Origin: Glycomyces fuscus
GTDB lineage: Bacteria; Actinomycetota; Actinomycetes; Streptosporangiales; Streptosporangiaceae
Reading direction: 5' to 3'
Length of the DNA: 64,000 nt
Assembly (NCBI GenBank): GCA_002529455.1
Contig: NYMS01000048.1
Span: forward strand, 1 to 64,000
Shown here: in pieces, positions 34,833-45,372 of the stretch
Layout: the number at the start of each line of letters is the position of its first letter
How positions within the stretch are numbered: the stretch's first letter is position 1
Translations under genes and position numbers: made by a program
Notes under the pieces: model-generated
Told to the model about the DNA's origin: nothing
Databases searched by the model: none
What the model saw: only the letters and a program-made list of their open reading frames with translations

Positions 34833-35522
34833 TCAGCCGCGGATGCGCTCGGCGGCCAGCATGACCACCCGCTCCAGGTCCTCGCGCGGGACCTCCTCGC
34901 CGTGGGCGATGGCGGTGACGTACAGCTCGTCGGGCAGCGCCAGGTACAGGTGGCGGCTGGAGCCGTCCACGGTGCCCACGTACTCCAGGTCGCCGCCCAG
35001 GGAGTCGGACTCCTCGGTGTGGTAGGTGTCCACGTCCACGTCGATGTCCACCTCCCAGTTCATCTGCTCCTGCTCGCCGGGCACCCGCACCACGTCGGGG
35101 TTGGCGCTCGGGTCGGCGTTCAGGGTGAACACCAGGGTGAACGAGGGCGTGCCGGGAGCGGTGCCCCCGTCGCTGAACGAGCACGCGACCTGCTCGGCGC
35201 CCTCGACGCCCTCCACCTCCCCGACCTCCTCGGTGAGCACCTGGCCCGGGGCCAGGTCGCCCACCACCTCCGCGGCACCGGCGGCCGCGCACGACTCGGG
35301 CAGCCCGTACTCCGGCACGGCCTGCTCCGGCTGCTCCTCCTCGGGGCTGGGCGAGGCTCCGGCCTCCTGCTCCGGTGCCTCCTCACCGTCCCCGAAGGAC
35401 AGGTCCATCTCGAACTCGTCGAGGTCGATCACACCGAAGCCGACGAGGACGAAGCCCCCGACGACGGCGGCGGCGACGGCCGTGCCCAGGCACGACAGGG
35501 GAGTGGACGGGATCAGGCGCAT
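34833..35522 (-). CDS. Membrane-anchored acidic protein of unknown function
   Basis: A 229-residue protein with one N-terminal membrane helix (TAVAAAVVGGFVLVGFGVI), an acidic Glu/Pro-rich linker (about residues 35-70), and a ~150-residue extracytoplasmic domain with two Cys (SCAAAG and VACSFSD) that could form a disulfide. The layout resembles DUF3558-like lipoproteins but it has an uncleaved anchor in place of a lipobox. The ATG at 35522 is the first good start; a longer frame begins in non-coding sequence. No operon partner; function unknown. Confidence 0.7.
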   Translation of the reverse strand: MRLIPSTPLSCLGTAVAAAVVGGFVLVGFGVIDLDEFEMDLSFGDGEEAPEQEAGASPSPEEEQPEQAVPEYGLPESCAAAGAAEVVGDLAPGQVLTEEVGEVEGVEGAEQVACSFSDGGTAPGTPSFTLVFTLNADPSANPDVVRVPGEQEQMNWEVDIDVDVDTYHTEESDSLGGDLEYVGTVDGSSRHLYLALPDELYVTAIAHGEEVPREDLERVVMLAAERIRG

Positions 35523-35719
35523 GGATGGCTTTCGGTCGGGGGAGCACCGGAGGCCGGGATGGGGCTCCGGCGGGGGACACACGAAACTTAGCAAGTCCCC
35601 GGAGCGCCCGCGGCAGCGGCGGCGGCCCGCCCCGGGACGGCCGGTGCCTCTCGCCCCGGACGGGGCCGCGCCCCGCCCCCGCGTCCCACCGGCTCCGGGT
35701 GCCCCGGCGCGGACACGGC

Positions 35720-35755
35720 GCGGCCCCGCCGCCCTCCCCGGGGCGGCGGGGCCGC
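35720..35755 (-). terminator. Hairpin downstream of lpd
   Basis: A perfect 14-bp stem (GCGGCCCCGCCGCC and complement) with an eight-base loop lies 15 bases after the lpd stop on the minus strand. Confidence 0.75.
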
Positions 35756-35769
35756 AGGCGACCGGTGCG

Positions 35770-37173
<1,404 letters not shown>

Positions 37174-37371
37174 GACGGGATCTCCTTGAGTGTGTTTGTG
37201 ACGCACCCAGCGCAGTCGGCTTGCCCGGGTTGTCGGATTGCCGAACGCCAGCCTAGTCGGGTGCCCCGCGCGCGTGGGTGACCAGCCGCTTCCTTCGCGC
37301 CACTTTCCGTGGAAGCGCCTGTCCGCAGCGGGTTCCGCGCGCTCGGAGGGAGGAGGTCCCGGCCCGCGGCG

Positions 37372-38277
37372 TCAGTCCTGCGGGCCCCGCGCCGCCTCGG
37401 CCTGCCCGGCGGCCTCGGCCTCCTCGGCGGCCTTGGCCCTCTTCTCCGCGCGGTTCTTCTTGAACACCGGGATGAAGGCCATGAGGACGACGATGCCCAG
37501 GGTGAACCAGAGGGCGTACCTGTCGACCAGGAGGACGACGTCCACCCCGGCCTGGCCCGCCGCGTAGCCGACGGAGGCCACGGTCGCGGTGAGGAGCAGG
37601 GCCCCGAGGGCGTCCAGGAGGAGGAAGGGCACCAGGCGCATCCCGGTCCAGCCCGCGATGACGAGGACGAACACGGTGGGAACACCCGGCACGTAGCTGA
37701 GGACGAGCGCGGTCCGCATGATCCAGGGGTTCATGTCCTGCGCCCTGTCGGCGAAGCGCTGCGCCCTGTCCCCCGGCGCGATGAGGTTGACGAAGCCGCG
37801 GCCCCAGCGCCTGCCCACCCACCAGAACAGCCAGTCGATCTTCACCTTGCCGACGATGCCCGCCACCACGACCAGCCACAGGGGGATCTCCCCGATCCGC
37901 GCGAACGCCGCGGCCGCGCCGATCGCCGCGTTGCTGCCGGTGACGAACTCCAGCAGGACCGGGTGGTGGGCGATCAGGAAGGGCTTCAGCGGCGTCAGCG
38001 CCATGAAGAAGAGGGGAACGCCGACGAAGGCGGCCATCAGCGCCTTGTCCTGCCGGGTCGCCCTGCCCTTCCAGGGCTTCATGGCGCGCAGGGCGGCCCT
38101 GGCCTCCTCCTTCTGCGCCTCCTTCTCCGCGGCCTTGCGCTCCTGCGCCGACACGGGCCCGTCGCCCCCGCCCGGGGAGTCCCCGCCGACGTGCGCGGAC
38201 CCGGCTCCGTGCGCGGACCCGGTCTCGGGACCGGTCTCGGACCCGGTGTCGGAGCGGTCGTTGTTCACTGTCGTCAT
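37372..38277 (-). CDS. DedA-like (VTT domain) membrane protein
   Basis: A 301-residue integral membrane protein of the DedA/VTT superfamily. After a hydrophilic ~85-residue N-terminus rich in Gly and Glu there are about five hydrophobic segments. The family motif is recognisable as FWWVGRRWGRGFVN and, later, LSYVPGVPTVFVLVIAGWTGM in two parts, with the conserved Arg/Gly pattern of proteins that flip or partition lipids (undecaprenyl phosphate or phosphatidylethanolamine transport). The ATG at 38277 has GGGGG close upstream. The lipid carried is unknown. Confidence 0.8.
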   Translation of the reverse strand: MTTVNNDRSDTGSETGPETGSAHGAGSAHVGGDSPGGGDGPVSAQERKAAEKEAQKEEARAALRAMKPWKGRATRQDKALMAAFVGVPLFFMALTPLKPFLIAHHPVLLEFVTGSNAAIGAAAAFARIGEIPLWLVVVAGIVGKVKIDWLFWWVGRRWGRGFVNLIAPGDRAQRFADRAQDMNPWIMRTALVLSYVPGVPTVFVLVIAGWTGMRLVPFLLLDALGALLLTATVASVGYAAGQAGVDVVLLVDRYALWFTLGIVVLMAFIPVFKKNRAEKRAKAAEEAEAAGQAEAARGPQD

Positions 38278-38485
38278 ACCCCCAAGCTTGGCCGACCGGG
38301 GAGGTCCGCCCCCAGACGCAGGAATCACCACGTCGGTGTGAGAGCCGCCGGTGCAGCGGCATGACACCTGTCATACGGCGGCCCCGACGCCGAAGCAGGT
38401 GCCGGGGCGGTGGGCCGGATCCACGTCCGCCCGGGGCCGCCCGCGTCCTCGTCCGGGGAGCCCCCGCCGGCGTCGCGGGCCGCGG

Positions 38486-40441
38486 TCAGTCCGAGGAGCC
38501 GGGCGGCGCGGGCCACTTCCAGCCGGGCGCCCACGCCCAGCTGTCCGAGACACCCGGCGGCATGGGCGGCAGCAGCCGGGCGCCGGGGCGCCGGTCGTCG
38601 TCGGGCTCCCCGGAGCCCGCCGTGTCCGCCGGGTCCGCGGGACCGACCGGGGCCGCCGGCTCCCGGCTCTCCGCGGGGTCGGGCTGTCCCCAGGCTCCCA
38701 GCGGATCCTCCGGTGCGGCCAGGGGCCAGGACTCGGCCTGTTCCGGCCGCTGCTCGGTCTGCGCGGGTGTCCAGGAGTCCAGGGGCTCGGGGCTCCTCCA
38801 CGCACCCAGCGGTTCCGCGGAACCCCAGGAGTCCTCCGGTGCGGCCAGGGGCCAGGACTCGGCCTGTTCCGGCCGCTGCTCCCCGGCCTCCGCGGGTGCC
38901 CGGGAGTCCAAGGGCTCGGGGCTCCTCCACGCACCCAGCGGTTCCGCGGGTTCCACCGGGCCCCAGGAGTCCTCCGACCGCGGGGAGTCCCAGGGCTGCG
39001 CCCCCTCCACCGGTTCCCCGGGCCGCCAGGGGTCCTGCGGGTCCGCGAGCGGGTCCACGGCCCCGGGGGCCTCCGGCGGTTCCGGGCGCGTGCGGGAGGG
39101 CAGCGGGTCGGCGGCCCACGGGTGCGGTTCGGGCTCGTCGGTCCCGGAGGGCTCGTCCCGGTCCCCGGGAGGGGTCCCCCAGGGTTCCGGCGGGGACTGC
39201 GGTTCCGCGGGCGCCGCGCCGGGCTCCCCGGGGGACAGGGCGTCATCGGCCTCCGGCTCCAGCGACCGGAACGCGGCCGACATCGGCCCCGAGTCGACCT
39301 CGGCGAAGTGCGCGGCCACGCCGAAGTGGCGTGGTTCCTGTGTCCGGTGGGTCCCCGTCTCGTCGAGCTCGATCGGCGGTGCCATGGGGTGGCGCACCGA
39401 ACCGGCGGGGTGGATCCGCAACCACCACGCGGCCGCGTCCTCGTGGCGCAGCTCCTCCACCACCTCCAGCGACCCCGGGATGTGCGGGTGCCTGCGCCCC
39501 GCGCGCCAGGAGTGGCTGAGCGACTGCGGCTCCAGCACCAGCACCCGCGTGCCGTCCACCAGCGGGACGTCCCCGGGGTAGGCCTCGTTGCCCACCCACG
39601 TGCCGTCGCCGCCGACCAGGTCCCACTCGCCGCGCACCACGTCCGCCAGCGGGTCCACCGGGGCGTCCAGGCACGCGGCGGTCCACCGGGGGTCGGGCCG
39701 GGTGCCGGGCACCAGCCGCCCCTCCTTGCCGATCAGCGCGTCCGCGAGCAGCGTGTGCAGCTGGAAGTTGTCGCCGATCCCGTCGAAGCGCACCCGGAAG
39801 CCCCGGCGCGAGGCCCGGTCCAGCACCAGGAGCGTGCCCGCCTCCGCCATCCGCAGGAGCTCGTTCACCTCGACGAACTCGCTGAGCTGCGTGGACAGCG
39901 CGTGCACGATCTGGGTGAGCCCCTCCAGGGCGCTGGCGTCGGCGCGCACGGCCGCCCGCACCTCGGGGTCGCCCAGCATGGCCTTGGCGGCCAGCCCGTA
40001 GCGCAGGGACGTCCACCAGCCCACGGTGGCCAGCGGCGCGTTCTCCCCGAGGACCTCCTCGACGCGCTGCTCGTCCTCCGCCGACACGTCGTTGGGCGAG
40101 GGCAGCCGTCCGCCGCCGGTCTTGTCCCACGCGTGCATGAACGCCACTGCGGCCTGACCGTAACTTCCGAGCTGGCGCAGTACCTCCAGCCCCACCTGTC
40201 CCGCGGGCGCTCCGGCCTCCACGAGGGCACCGGCCAGGACCGCGAGGTCGGCCGCGATCCCCGCGACCGGTTCGCTGTCGCCCAGGACCGGGGCCAGCGC
40301 CTCCATGGCGATGGCGAGCTCTTCCACGGGCACCTGGGAGGACAGCCGGAACACGTCGTGCACGGCCGCCGGAAACCCGGGTGCCTGACTGGCTGCGGTG
40401 TCGAGCACGCGTTGGAACGCGGCACGGAACTCATCGGTCAC
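38486..40441 (-). CDS. Large actinobacterial protein with repetitive Trp/Pro-rich C-terminus
   Basis: A 651-residue protein I cannot assign to a family. Residues 1-~390 are globular, mostly helical at first, then beta-rich with several Trp. From about residue 400 the sequence is a disordered Pro/Glu/Ser stretch with repeats; two ~42-residue units containing PLGAWRSPEPLDS and EQRPEQAESWPLAAPED are nearly identical in sequence and DNA. The GTG at 40441 has GGAAGGA eight bases upstream; a GTG eight codons earlier lacks one. A divergent 8-bp tandem repeat lies in its promoter region. Function unknown. Confidence 0.7.
   Translation of the reverse strand: MTDEFRAAFQRVLDTAASQAPGFPAAVHDVFRLSSQVPVEELAIAMEALAPVLGDSEPVAGIAADLAVLAGALVEAGAPAGQVGLEVLRQLGSYGQAAVAFMHAWDKTGGGRLPSPNDVSAEDEQRVEEVLGENAPLATVGWWTSLRYGLAAKAMLGDPEVRAAVRADASALEGLTQIVHALSTQLSEFVEVNELLRMAEAGTLLVLDRASRRGFRVRFDGIGDNFQLHTLLADALIGKEGRLVPGTRPDPRWTAACLDAPVDPLADVVRGEWDLVGGDGTWVGNEAYPGDVPLVDGTRVLVLEPQSLSHSWRAGRRHPHIPGSLEVVEELRHEDAAAWWLRIHPAGSVRHPMAPPIELDETGTHRTQEPRHFGVAAHFAEVDSGPMSAAFRSLEPEADDALSPGEPGAAPAEPQSPPEPWGTPPGDRDEPSGTDEPEPHPWAADPLPSRTRPEPPEAPGAVDPLADPQDPWRPGEPVEGAQPWDSPRSEDSWGPVEPAEPLGAWRSPEPLDSRAPAEAGEQRPEQAESWPLAAPEDSWGSAEPLGAWRSPEPLDSWTPAQTEQRPEQAESWPLAAPEDPLGAWGQPDPAESREPAAPVGPADPADTAGSGEPDDDRRPGARLLPPMPPGVSDSWAWAPGWKWPAPPGSSD
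38707..38970. repeat. 126-bp in-frame tandem duplication within CDS
   Basis: Units start at 38707 and 38833 (126-bp period, 42 codons). They are nearly identical except for a few substitutions and a small insertion of whole codons in the second unit. This shows recent expansion of the C-terminal repeat region of the gene at 38486-40441. Confidence 0.8.
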
Positions 40442-40580
40442 CCATGAATCCTTCCATATCCACACGTAGTGTCCGTGGTCCGGTCACATGCGTCGATGTC
40501 GGACGCCGAAAGACCCATCAAAACGAACTTCTCAGGCGTACCCAGGTGGAAGGAGTCGATTCGGGGCGGATCCTCGGAGC

Positions 40581-40644
40581 GGGGGAGCGGGGGAGCGGGG
40601 GAGCGGGGGAGCGGGGGAGCGGGGGAGCGGGGGAGCGGGGGAGC
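40581..40644. repeat. Eight tandem copies of an 8-bp unit
   Basis: Eight exact copies of GGGGGAGC lie in tandem, with partial copies beyond. The array is between the start of the large repeat protein (40441, minus) and the stop of the winged-helix gene (40705, minus). On the minus strand it reads as a polypurine/polypyrimidine tract that could form triplex or G-rich structures. Copy number should vary between strains. Confidence 0.92.
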
Positions 40645-40704
40645 GGGCCGGGACGGCGCGGGGCCGGAGGCGGCGGGGGACGCGCCGACGGGCGGGCGCG
40701 GCGG

Positions 40705-41814
40705 TCAGGCGGGCGCCGTGAACCGGACCTCGTGCCCGTCGCGCTCCGGTGCCAGGAAACCCAGCAGCCGCAACCCCTCGGCCTCCGCCCCGTCGCGGTC
40801 GGCGGCCCCGAACGGCCGGAACGGCGTCACCTCCACGGCCGCCGTCGCCTTCGTGCGGACCACCTTCCAGGAGCCGCGCACCTCGCCGTCCACGAGCACC
40901 GTGGCGGGCGGCATCCCGTTGCGGGAGGCGAGCCGCCCCAGGTCCTCGGCGGAGATGATCCGGCTGCGGTCGGCGTGGCCGCGCAGCACGTTGTCGAAGT
41001 CGTAGAGGAAGCGGACGGGCGCCGGGACGTCCGGACCGGGGCGCGGGGCGTCGGGGAGGTCGAACAGCTCGGCGCCGCCCTCGCCGCGCAGGACCACGAG
41101 CCTCTCCCCCAGGCGGTCGACCACCCCGCGCAGCCGGGTCAGCCCCGACCACGCCTGCACGTCCTTCACGGTGGCCGGCCCGAACGCGGCCAGGTAGCGC
41201 AGCACGAGCGCTTCCGGGTCGGGCTCGGCGTCCATGGCCAGCCCGGTCCAGGTGTCGGCGGGGGCGAACGCGGGCGGCCCGGAGGAGCCCCACACCCCGC
41301 GCGGGGGGATCTGGACGACGGGCAGCAGGGAGCGCACCACGTAGGCCAGGTCCCCGCCGGGGACGCCGGGCCACCGCTGGGCCAGGTGCGCGCCCAGCTC
41401 GCCGGAGGTGAGCGGACCCCTCTCCAGGAGGGCGCGCCCGGCCTCCACCACGGCGTCCAGGTCGACCCCGGCGGTGGCCTTGCCGTGGCTGCTGTGCGCC
41501 AGGCCGCTGGCGATGACGGGGTGGACCGTGGGGCGCAGCGAGCGGAGGTCCTCCGGGGTGACCAGGTGGAGGGTGCCGCGCATGAGCGTGGCGCGGACGA
41601 GTTCGCCGTCGGTGAGCTGGCGGCCGACCTCCTCGGGGGACGCGTCCTCGATCCGGTTCTGGAGCCCGACGTACCAGGTGTGCGTGGTCTGCGCCTGGAG
41701 CCCGACCAGGTGGGTGACGACCTCGGTCACCGGCCTGTCCACCCGGCGGAGGAGGAACTGGCGGGCGAGGGTGGCGCGGTTGAGCGCGCGCCGGGAGAGA
41801 ACGGTGTCGGCCAT
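40705..41814 (-). CDS. Winged-helix DNA-binding domain protein (HTH_42, YcaQ-like)
   Basis: A 369-residue protein of the HTH_42/AlkX-like family related to E. coli YcaQ, a DNA glycosylase that unhooks interstrand crosslinks. The family pattern is clear: LSRRALNRATLARQFLLRR, then VVTHLVGLQAQTTHTWYVGL in two blocks, MRGTLHLV, and DLPDAPRPGP plus the FLYDFDNVLRGHADR block. The catalytic-type motif QxQ occurs as LQAQTT. The ATG at 41814 has GGAGGAAACG. Family members in antibiotic producers protect DNA against alkylating products, but no such cluster is visible here. Confidence 0.85.
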   Translation of the reverse strand: MADTVLSRRALNRATLARQFLLRRVDRPVTEVVTHLVGLQAQTTHTWYVGLQNRIEDASPEEVGRQLTDGELVRATLMRGTLHLVTPEDLRSLRPTVHPVIASGLAHSSHGKATAGVDLDAVVEAGRALLERGPLTSGELGAHLAQRWPGVPGGDLAYVVRSLLPVVQIPPRGVWGSSGPPAFAPADTWTGLAMDAEPDPEALVLRYLAAFGPATVKDVQAWSGLTRLRGVVDRLGERLVVLRGEGGAELFDLPDAPRPGPDVPAPVRFLYDFDNVLRGHADRSRIISAEDLGRLASRNGMPPATVLVDGEVRGSWKVVRTKATAAVEVTPFRPFGAADRDGAEAEGLRLLGFLAPERDGHEVRFTAPA

Positions 41815-42266
41815 TGCGCTCGTTTCCTCCAGGACTGCCGGTCGGTGGGGGCACACTACCGGCCGGGCCCGACAGAACGGGGCCTGTGGGAGGCGGCCCG
41901 CCGGTGCGCCGGGGAGGCTCCGTGCGCCGGAGGAGCCCCGCGGGCCGGGGGAGCCCCGCGTTCACGTTCGGGGGAACTCCGGCCGGTGTCGGCCGGCGGC
42001 CTCCGACGGAAGGCCCCTCGCGCACACCTGCGAGGTACCGCTGGGGGAGGGGGTGCTCCTGCGCCCTGTGGGCTTGGAGGTTCCTCGGACGCGGCCCGGG
42101 CCGCGTCCACCGGCTTCGCCGCAGGGCCCGCACCCTGCGGATCCGCGCCCCCGGACCGGTGGCGCGCGGAGCGGTGACCGCTGTGGGGTACCCCACTCGA
42201 CGGACGGTTCGCGGGACGTCACTACAATCCGCAACGGACATAACGCCGTACACCGGAGGAGTGCCC

Positions 42267-42863
42267 ATGCCGTGGTCCGAGCAGTCGCGTGTCCGGTTGG
42301 AGAACGAGCACGTGCTGCTCACTCCCCTGGTGGAGACGGACCGCGAGGGATGGCGTGAACAGGCCATGGACCCCGACATCTGGACGCACTTCGTGGCCCG
42401 TGTGGACGACCAGGCGAGCTTCGTCCGGTTCTTCTACTCCTACCTGGCCGCCAGCGACGGCGGTCAGCGCTCCACGTTCACCATCACCGACAAGGCGAGC
42501 GGACGCGTCGCGGGCAGCATGAGCTACGGGAACATGTCCGAGCCCGACCTGCGGCTGGAGATCGGCAGCTCCTGGCTGGGACGCGAGTTCCGGGGGCGGG
42601 GGATCAACCACTGGTCCAAGTACCTGCTGCTGCGGAACGCCTTCGAGGAGATGGGCGCCGAACGGGTCGAGTTCAAGACCGACGTGCTCAACGAGCGCGC
42701 CCGGCGCGGCCTGCGCTCCATCGGCGCCACCGAGGAGGGCGTCCTGCGCAGCTACAACGTCATGCCCGGAGGGCGCCGCCGGGACGCCGTGTACTACTCG
42801 GTGCTGCGCAACGAGTGGCCGGACGTGCGCGAGCGCCTGGAGGAGGGCCCGCGCTTCCGGTGA
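42267..42863 (+). CDS. GNAT acetyltransferase, RimJ/RimL type
   Basis: A 198-residue acetyltransferase of the RimJ/RimL subgroup, which acetylates protein N-termini or small amines. The N-terminus VRLENEHVLLTPLVETDREG is typical, and the acetyl-CoA loop is SSWLGREFRGRGINHWSKY. ATG 42267 follows GGAGGAG. The substrate is unknown. Confidence 0.88.
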   Translation: MPWSEQSRVRLENEHVLLTPLVETDREGWREQAMDPDIWTHFVARVDDQASFVRFFYSYLAASDGGQRSTFTITDKASGRVAGSMSYGNMSEPDLRLEIGSSWLGREFRGRGINHWSKYLLLRNAFEEMGAERVEFKTDVLNERARRGLRSIGATEEGVLRSYNVMPGGRRRDAVYYSVLRNEWPDVRERLEEGPRFR

Positions 42864-43001
42864 GGCCCGCGGCGCCCGTCCGGCCCCGGCGGCGGCCCGC
42901 TCGGTGAACCCGCGCCCCCGGCCCGGGGGAACGCCCGGTTCCCACCGTTCTCTAACGCGGACCACGGGAGAAGAGAAGGTTCGCTCCCTACCGTCGTCCC
43001 C

Positions 43002-44270
43002 ATGACGAACACCACCGACCAGGAAACGGCGGGCGCCGGGCGCCACCCGAAACGCACGAAGGCGGCGTGGATCACAGCGGCGCTGCTGGCGGCGGGCCTC
43101 GCGCTCAGCGGTTGCGCCGCCGCGGACACCGCCGCGTCGGAGTCGGCCGCCGCCACGTCCTCGGCGTCGGAGGCGGCGCCCTCCGAGAGCGCGTCCTCCA
43201 CGACGACCCGGGAGACGATCGAGGACACCGCCTCCGCGGCGGAGGCGTTCGCGGCGACCCTGTCGGACGAGCAGCGCGAACAGCTGGTGTACGCCTACGA
43301 CGACGAGGCCAAGACGACGTCGTGGTCGAACTTCCCGGTCACCTTCGTCGACCGGGCCGGACTGAACCTGGAGGACCTGGACGGGGAGCAGAGGGCCGCG
43401 GCCATGGAGGTCCTCGAAGCGCTGCTGAGCGAGGAGGGGTACGAGAGCGTCACCGGCATCATGGGCGGTGACGAGTTCCTCCTGGAGCACAGCTCCAGCA
43501 CCGAGGAGTCGCTGGGCCAGTACTACATCGCCTTCTTCGGCGACCCGTCCGACTCCGGCGCCTGGGAGGTGCAGTTCGGCGGACACCACCTCGGCGTGAA
43601 CGCCACGCTGGACGGCGCCGACGGTTCGATCACGTTCGCGCCCACGCACCTGGGCTCCCAGCCCGCCGTCTACACCGACGAGGAGGGCGACGAGGTCCAG
43701 CCGCTCGCCGGCATGTACGAGACGGCCTTCGCCTTCCACGACAGCCTGAGCGACGAGCAGAAGGCCGTCCTGTACCAGGGCTCGGAGGTCGGGGACCTCG
43801 CCTGCGCGCCCGGCGGCACCTGCTCCTACCCGACGGGGACCGGGATCGCCGGGGCGGACCTGACCGACGGGCAGAGGCGGCTCCTGCTCGACGTGGTCGC
43901 CAACTGGGTGGGGCTGTCCGACGAGGAGACCACGGCCGAGGCCCTGGCCGAGGTCGAGGCGACCCTCGACGAGACCTACGTGAACTGGTCGGGGGCGACC
44001 GAGTACGACATGGCCCGGGGCGAGGGCGTCCACTTCCGGATCTCCGGCCCGAACGTCTACGTCGAGTTCTCCAACCAGCGGGGTTCGGCGGGCGCCGACG
44101 TGGACGGGTACACCACGGCGGGGTGGGGGCACATCCACACCATCTACCGCGACCCGACCAACGACTACGCCGGCAGCGCCACCCAGCAGGAGGCGTCCGG
44201 CATGGGCGGACCCGGCGGCGACGGGGCCCCGTCCGGCGGGCCCGACGGCGACCCGCCCGCGGGCGGCTGA
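43002..44270 (+). CDS. DUF3500 domain lipoprotein
   Basis: A 422-residue exported lipoprotein with lipobox LALSGC (Cys at about residue 38) followed by a Ser/Ala/Glu-rich linker. The rest is a DUF3500 domain: it contains EQREQLVYAYDDEAKTTSW, FGGHHLGVNATL, PTHLGSQPAVY and the late WGHIHTIYRDPTNDYAGS, with many conserved His and Asp residues suggesting a metal site. The family is of unknown function. A TACCGT seven bases before the ATG suggests a leaderless transcript, although GGGAGAAGAG also occurs further upstream. A strong hairpin follows. Confidence 0.82.
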   Translation: MTNTTDQETAGAGRHPKRTKAAWITAALLAAGLALSGCAAADTAASESAAATSSASEAAPSESASSTTTRETIEDTASAAEAFAATLSDEQREQLVYAYDDEAKTTSWSNFPVTFVDRAGLNLEDLDGEQRAAAMEVLEALLSEEGYESVTGIMGGDEFLLEHSSSTEESLGQYYIAFFGDPSDSGAWEVQFGGHHLGVNATLDGADGSITFAPTHLGSQPAVYTDEEGDEVQPLAGMYETAFAFHDSLSDEQKAVLYQGSEVGDLACAPGGTCSYPTGTGIAGADLTDGQRRLLLDVVANWVGLSDEETTAEALAEVEATLDETYVNWSGATEYDMARGEGVHFRISGPNVYVEFSNQRGSAGADVDGYTTAGWGHIHTIYRDPTNDYAGSATQQEASGMGGPGGDGAPSGGPDGDPPAGG

Positions 44271-44292
44271 TCCCGCGCCCGCCCGCACCCAC

Positions 44293-44325
44293 GCGGTCCT
44301 CGGGGCCTCCTCCCCCGAGGACCGC
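44293..44325 (+). terminator. Hairpin after DUF3500 gene
   Basis: A perfect 13-bp stem (GCGGTCCTCGGGG and complement) with a seven-base loop lies 22 bases after the stop. Confidence 0.75.
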
Positions 44326-44522
44326 TCACGCCGGGGCCCGGCGGCACCGGCCCGGCGGCGTCGGAGGCGGGGCGCCGGACGCTCTGCGGGACCGGGCAGG
44401 GCACGGGAAGAGGCGTCGAACGCGGCAGAAGGTTCTGGAAGGGAACCGTTTTCTTTGCGGGTAAGTCGTATGTCCGGAACATGCCGTTCCGTACATGGCC
44501 CCGACCGAGAAGGCGCCGCCCC

Positions 44523-45107
44523 ATGAACCCCTACGCCCCCGCGCCCCCGATGCCCGGTCCGCTCAAGGCGGTCCGCGTCATCCTCATCATCAGGATCGTG
44601 CTCGCCGTCATCGTCTACTCCCTGGCCCTCCTCGGCCTCGCCGCCGCCGCGGGCATGTCCAGCGAGCAGGTCGAGGCCGTGACGGGCATGGGGGCTGGCG
44701 GGATCGCCGCCGTCCTGATCCTCGGCCTCGCCCTCACGGCCTTCGAGGTCTACGTCGTCGTCGCCCTGGGGAAGGGCGGGGCCAGGGCGCTCACGCTCGT
44801 GCGCGTGGTCGTGGTCCTGGGGTTCGCCAGCGGGCTCCTCAACCTCGTCACCGACTCGTCCAACCCGGCTCTGGGCCTGGTGCTGATGGCGGTCGTCCTG
44901 CTCCTCACCCAGACCGAGAGCGCCAAGGAGTGGTTCCGCGTGACCGACCCCGGCCACCAGCCCCTCCAGGGCGGGTACCCCGGCCACCCGAACCAGCCGG
45001 GCCCCGGCGGGTACCCCGGCAACGGCGGGTACCCGGGTCAGCCCGGACACCCGCACCAGCCCGGCAGCGGCGGCCACCCGAACCACCCGGGCCCCGGCGG
45101 GTACTAG
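44523..45107 (+). CDS. Small four-helix membrane protein with Gly/Pro/Tyr tail
   Basis: A 194-residue protein with four hydrophobic segments (about residues 17-43, 55-80, 92-110, 115-130) and a cytoplasmic or external tail of repeats such as GGYPGHPNQPGPGGYPGN and PGHPHQPGSGGHPNHPG, ending in Tyr. It resembles many uncharacterised actinobacterial membrane proteins with Gly/Pro/Tyr-rich tails. ATG 44523 is chosen because the protein begins with the usual MNPYAPAP cytoplasmic start. A copy of the dispersed repeat begins immediately at its TAG stop. Confidence 0.72.
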   Translation: MNPYAPAPPMPGPLKAVRVILIIRIVLAVIVYSLALLGLAAAAGMSSEQVEAVTGMGAGGIAAVLILGLALTAFEVYVVVALGKGGARALTLVRVVVVLGFASGLLNLVTDSSNPALGLVLMAVVLLLTQTESAKEWFRVTDPGHQPLQGGYPGHPNQPGPGGYPGNGGYPGQPGHPHQPGSGGHPNHPGPGGY

Positions 45108-45255
45108 TGGGCTGACCGGAAGTGTCGCCAGTGTGAGCTGTGGGTTCTGAACTGCGGTGATCTTGTACTTATAGCCGGTCTCGGCGCTCGAACCTCGCTA
45201 CAGGTACAAGATCACGGCGAACGGGACGGGCCGGCGGGCCCCTGCGGTCACCGCC
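45108..45255 (+). repeat. Dispersed palindromic element, copy 3
   Basis: This is copy 3 of the ~145-bp repeat, same orientation as copy 2. Core arms are GTGATCTTGTACTTATAGC (45157-45175) and a complement with two changes at 45197-45215 (GCTACAGGTACAAGATCAC). It begins right after a TAG stop in the same TACTAG context as copy 2, and ends near CGGTCACCG. Confidence 0.85.
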
Positions 45256-45284
45256 CGGAACCCCCACAGCGGACAGGCCGCCCG

Positions 45285-45342
45285 TGGGCGCGCTCCCACG
45301 CCCTTCACGGGCCTGGGCGCGCTCCCACGCCCTCACGGGCCC
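45285..45342. repeat. Two tandem copies of a 29-bp unit
   Basis: The unit starting TGGGCGCGCTCCCACGCCCT occurs at 45285 and 45314 with a one-base length difference. It is non-coding, between the repeat element and the GH15 gene stop. Confidence 0.7.
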
Positions 45343-45372
45343 GGGGGCGGTCCACGGACGGCCTGGCGGCCC

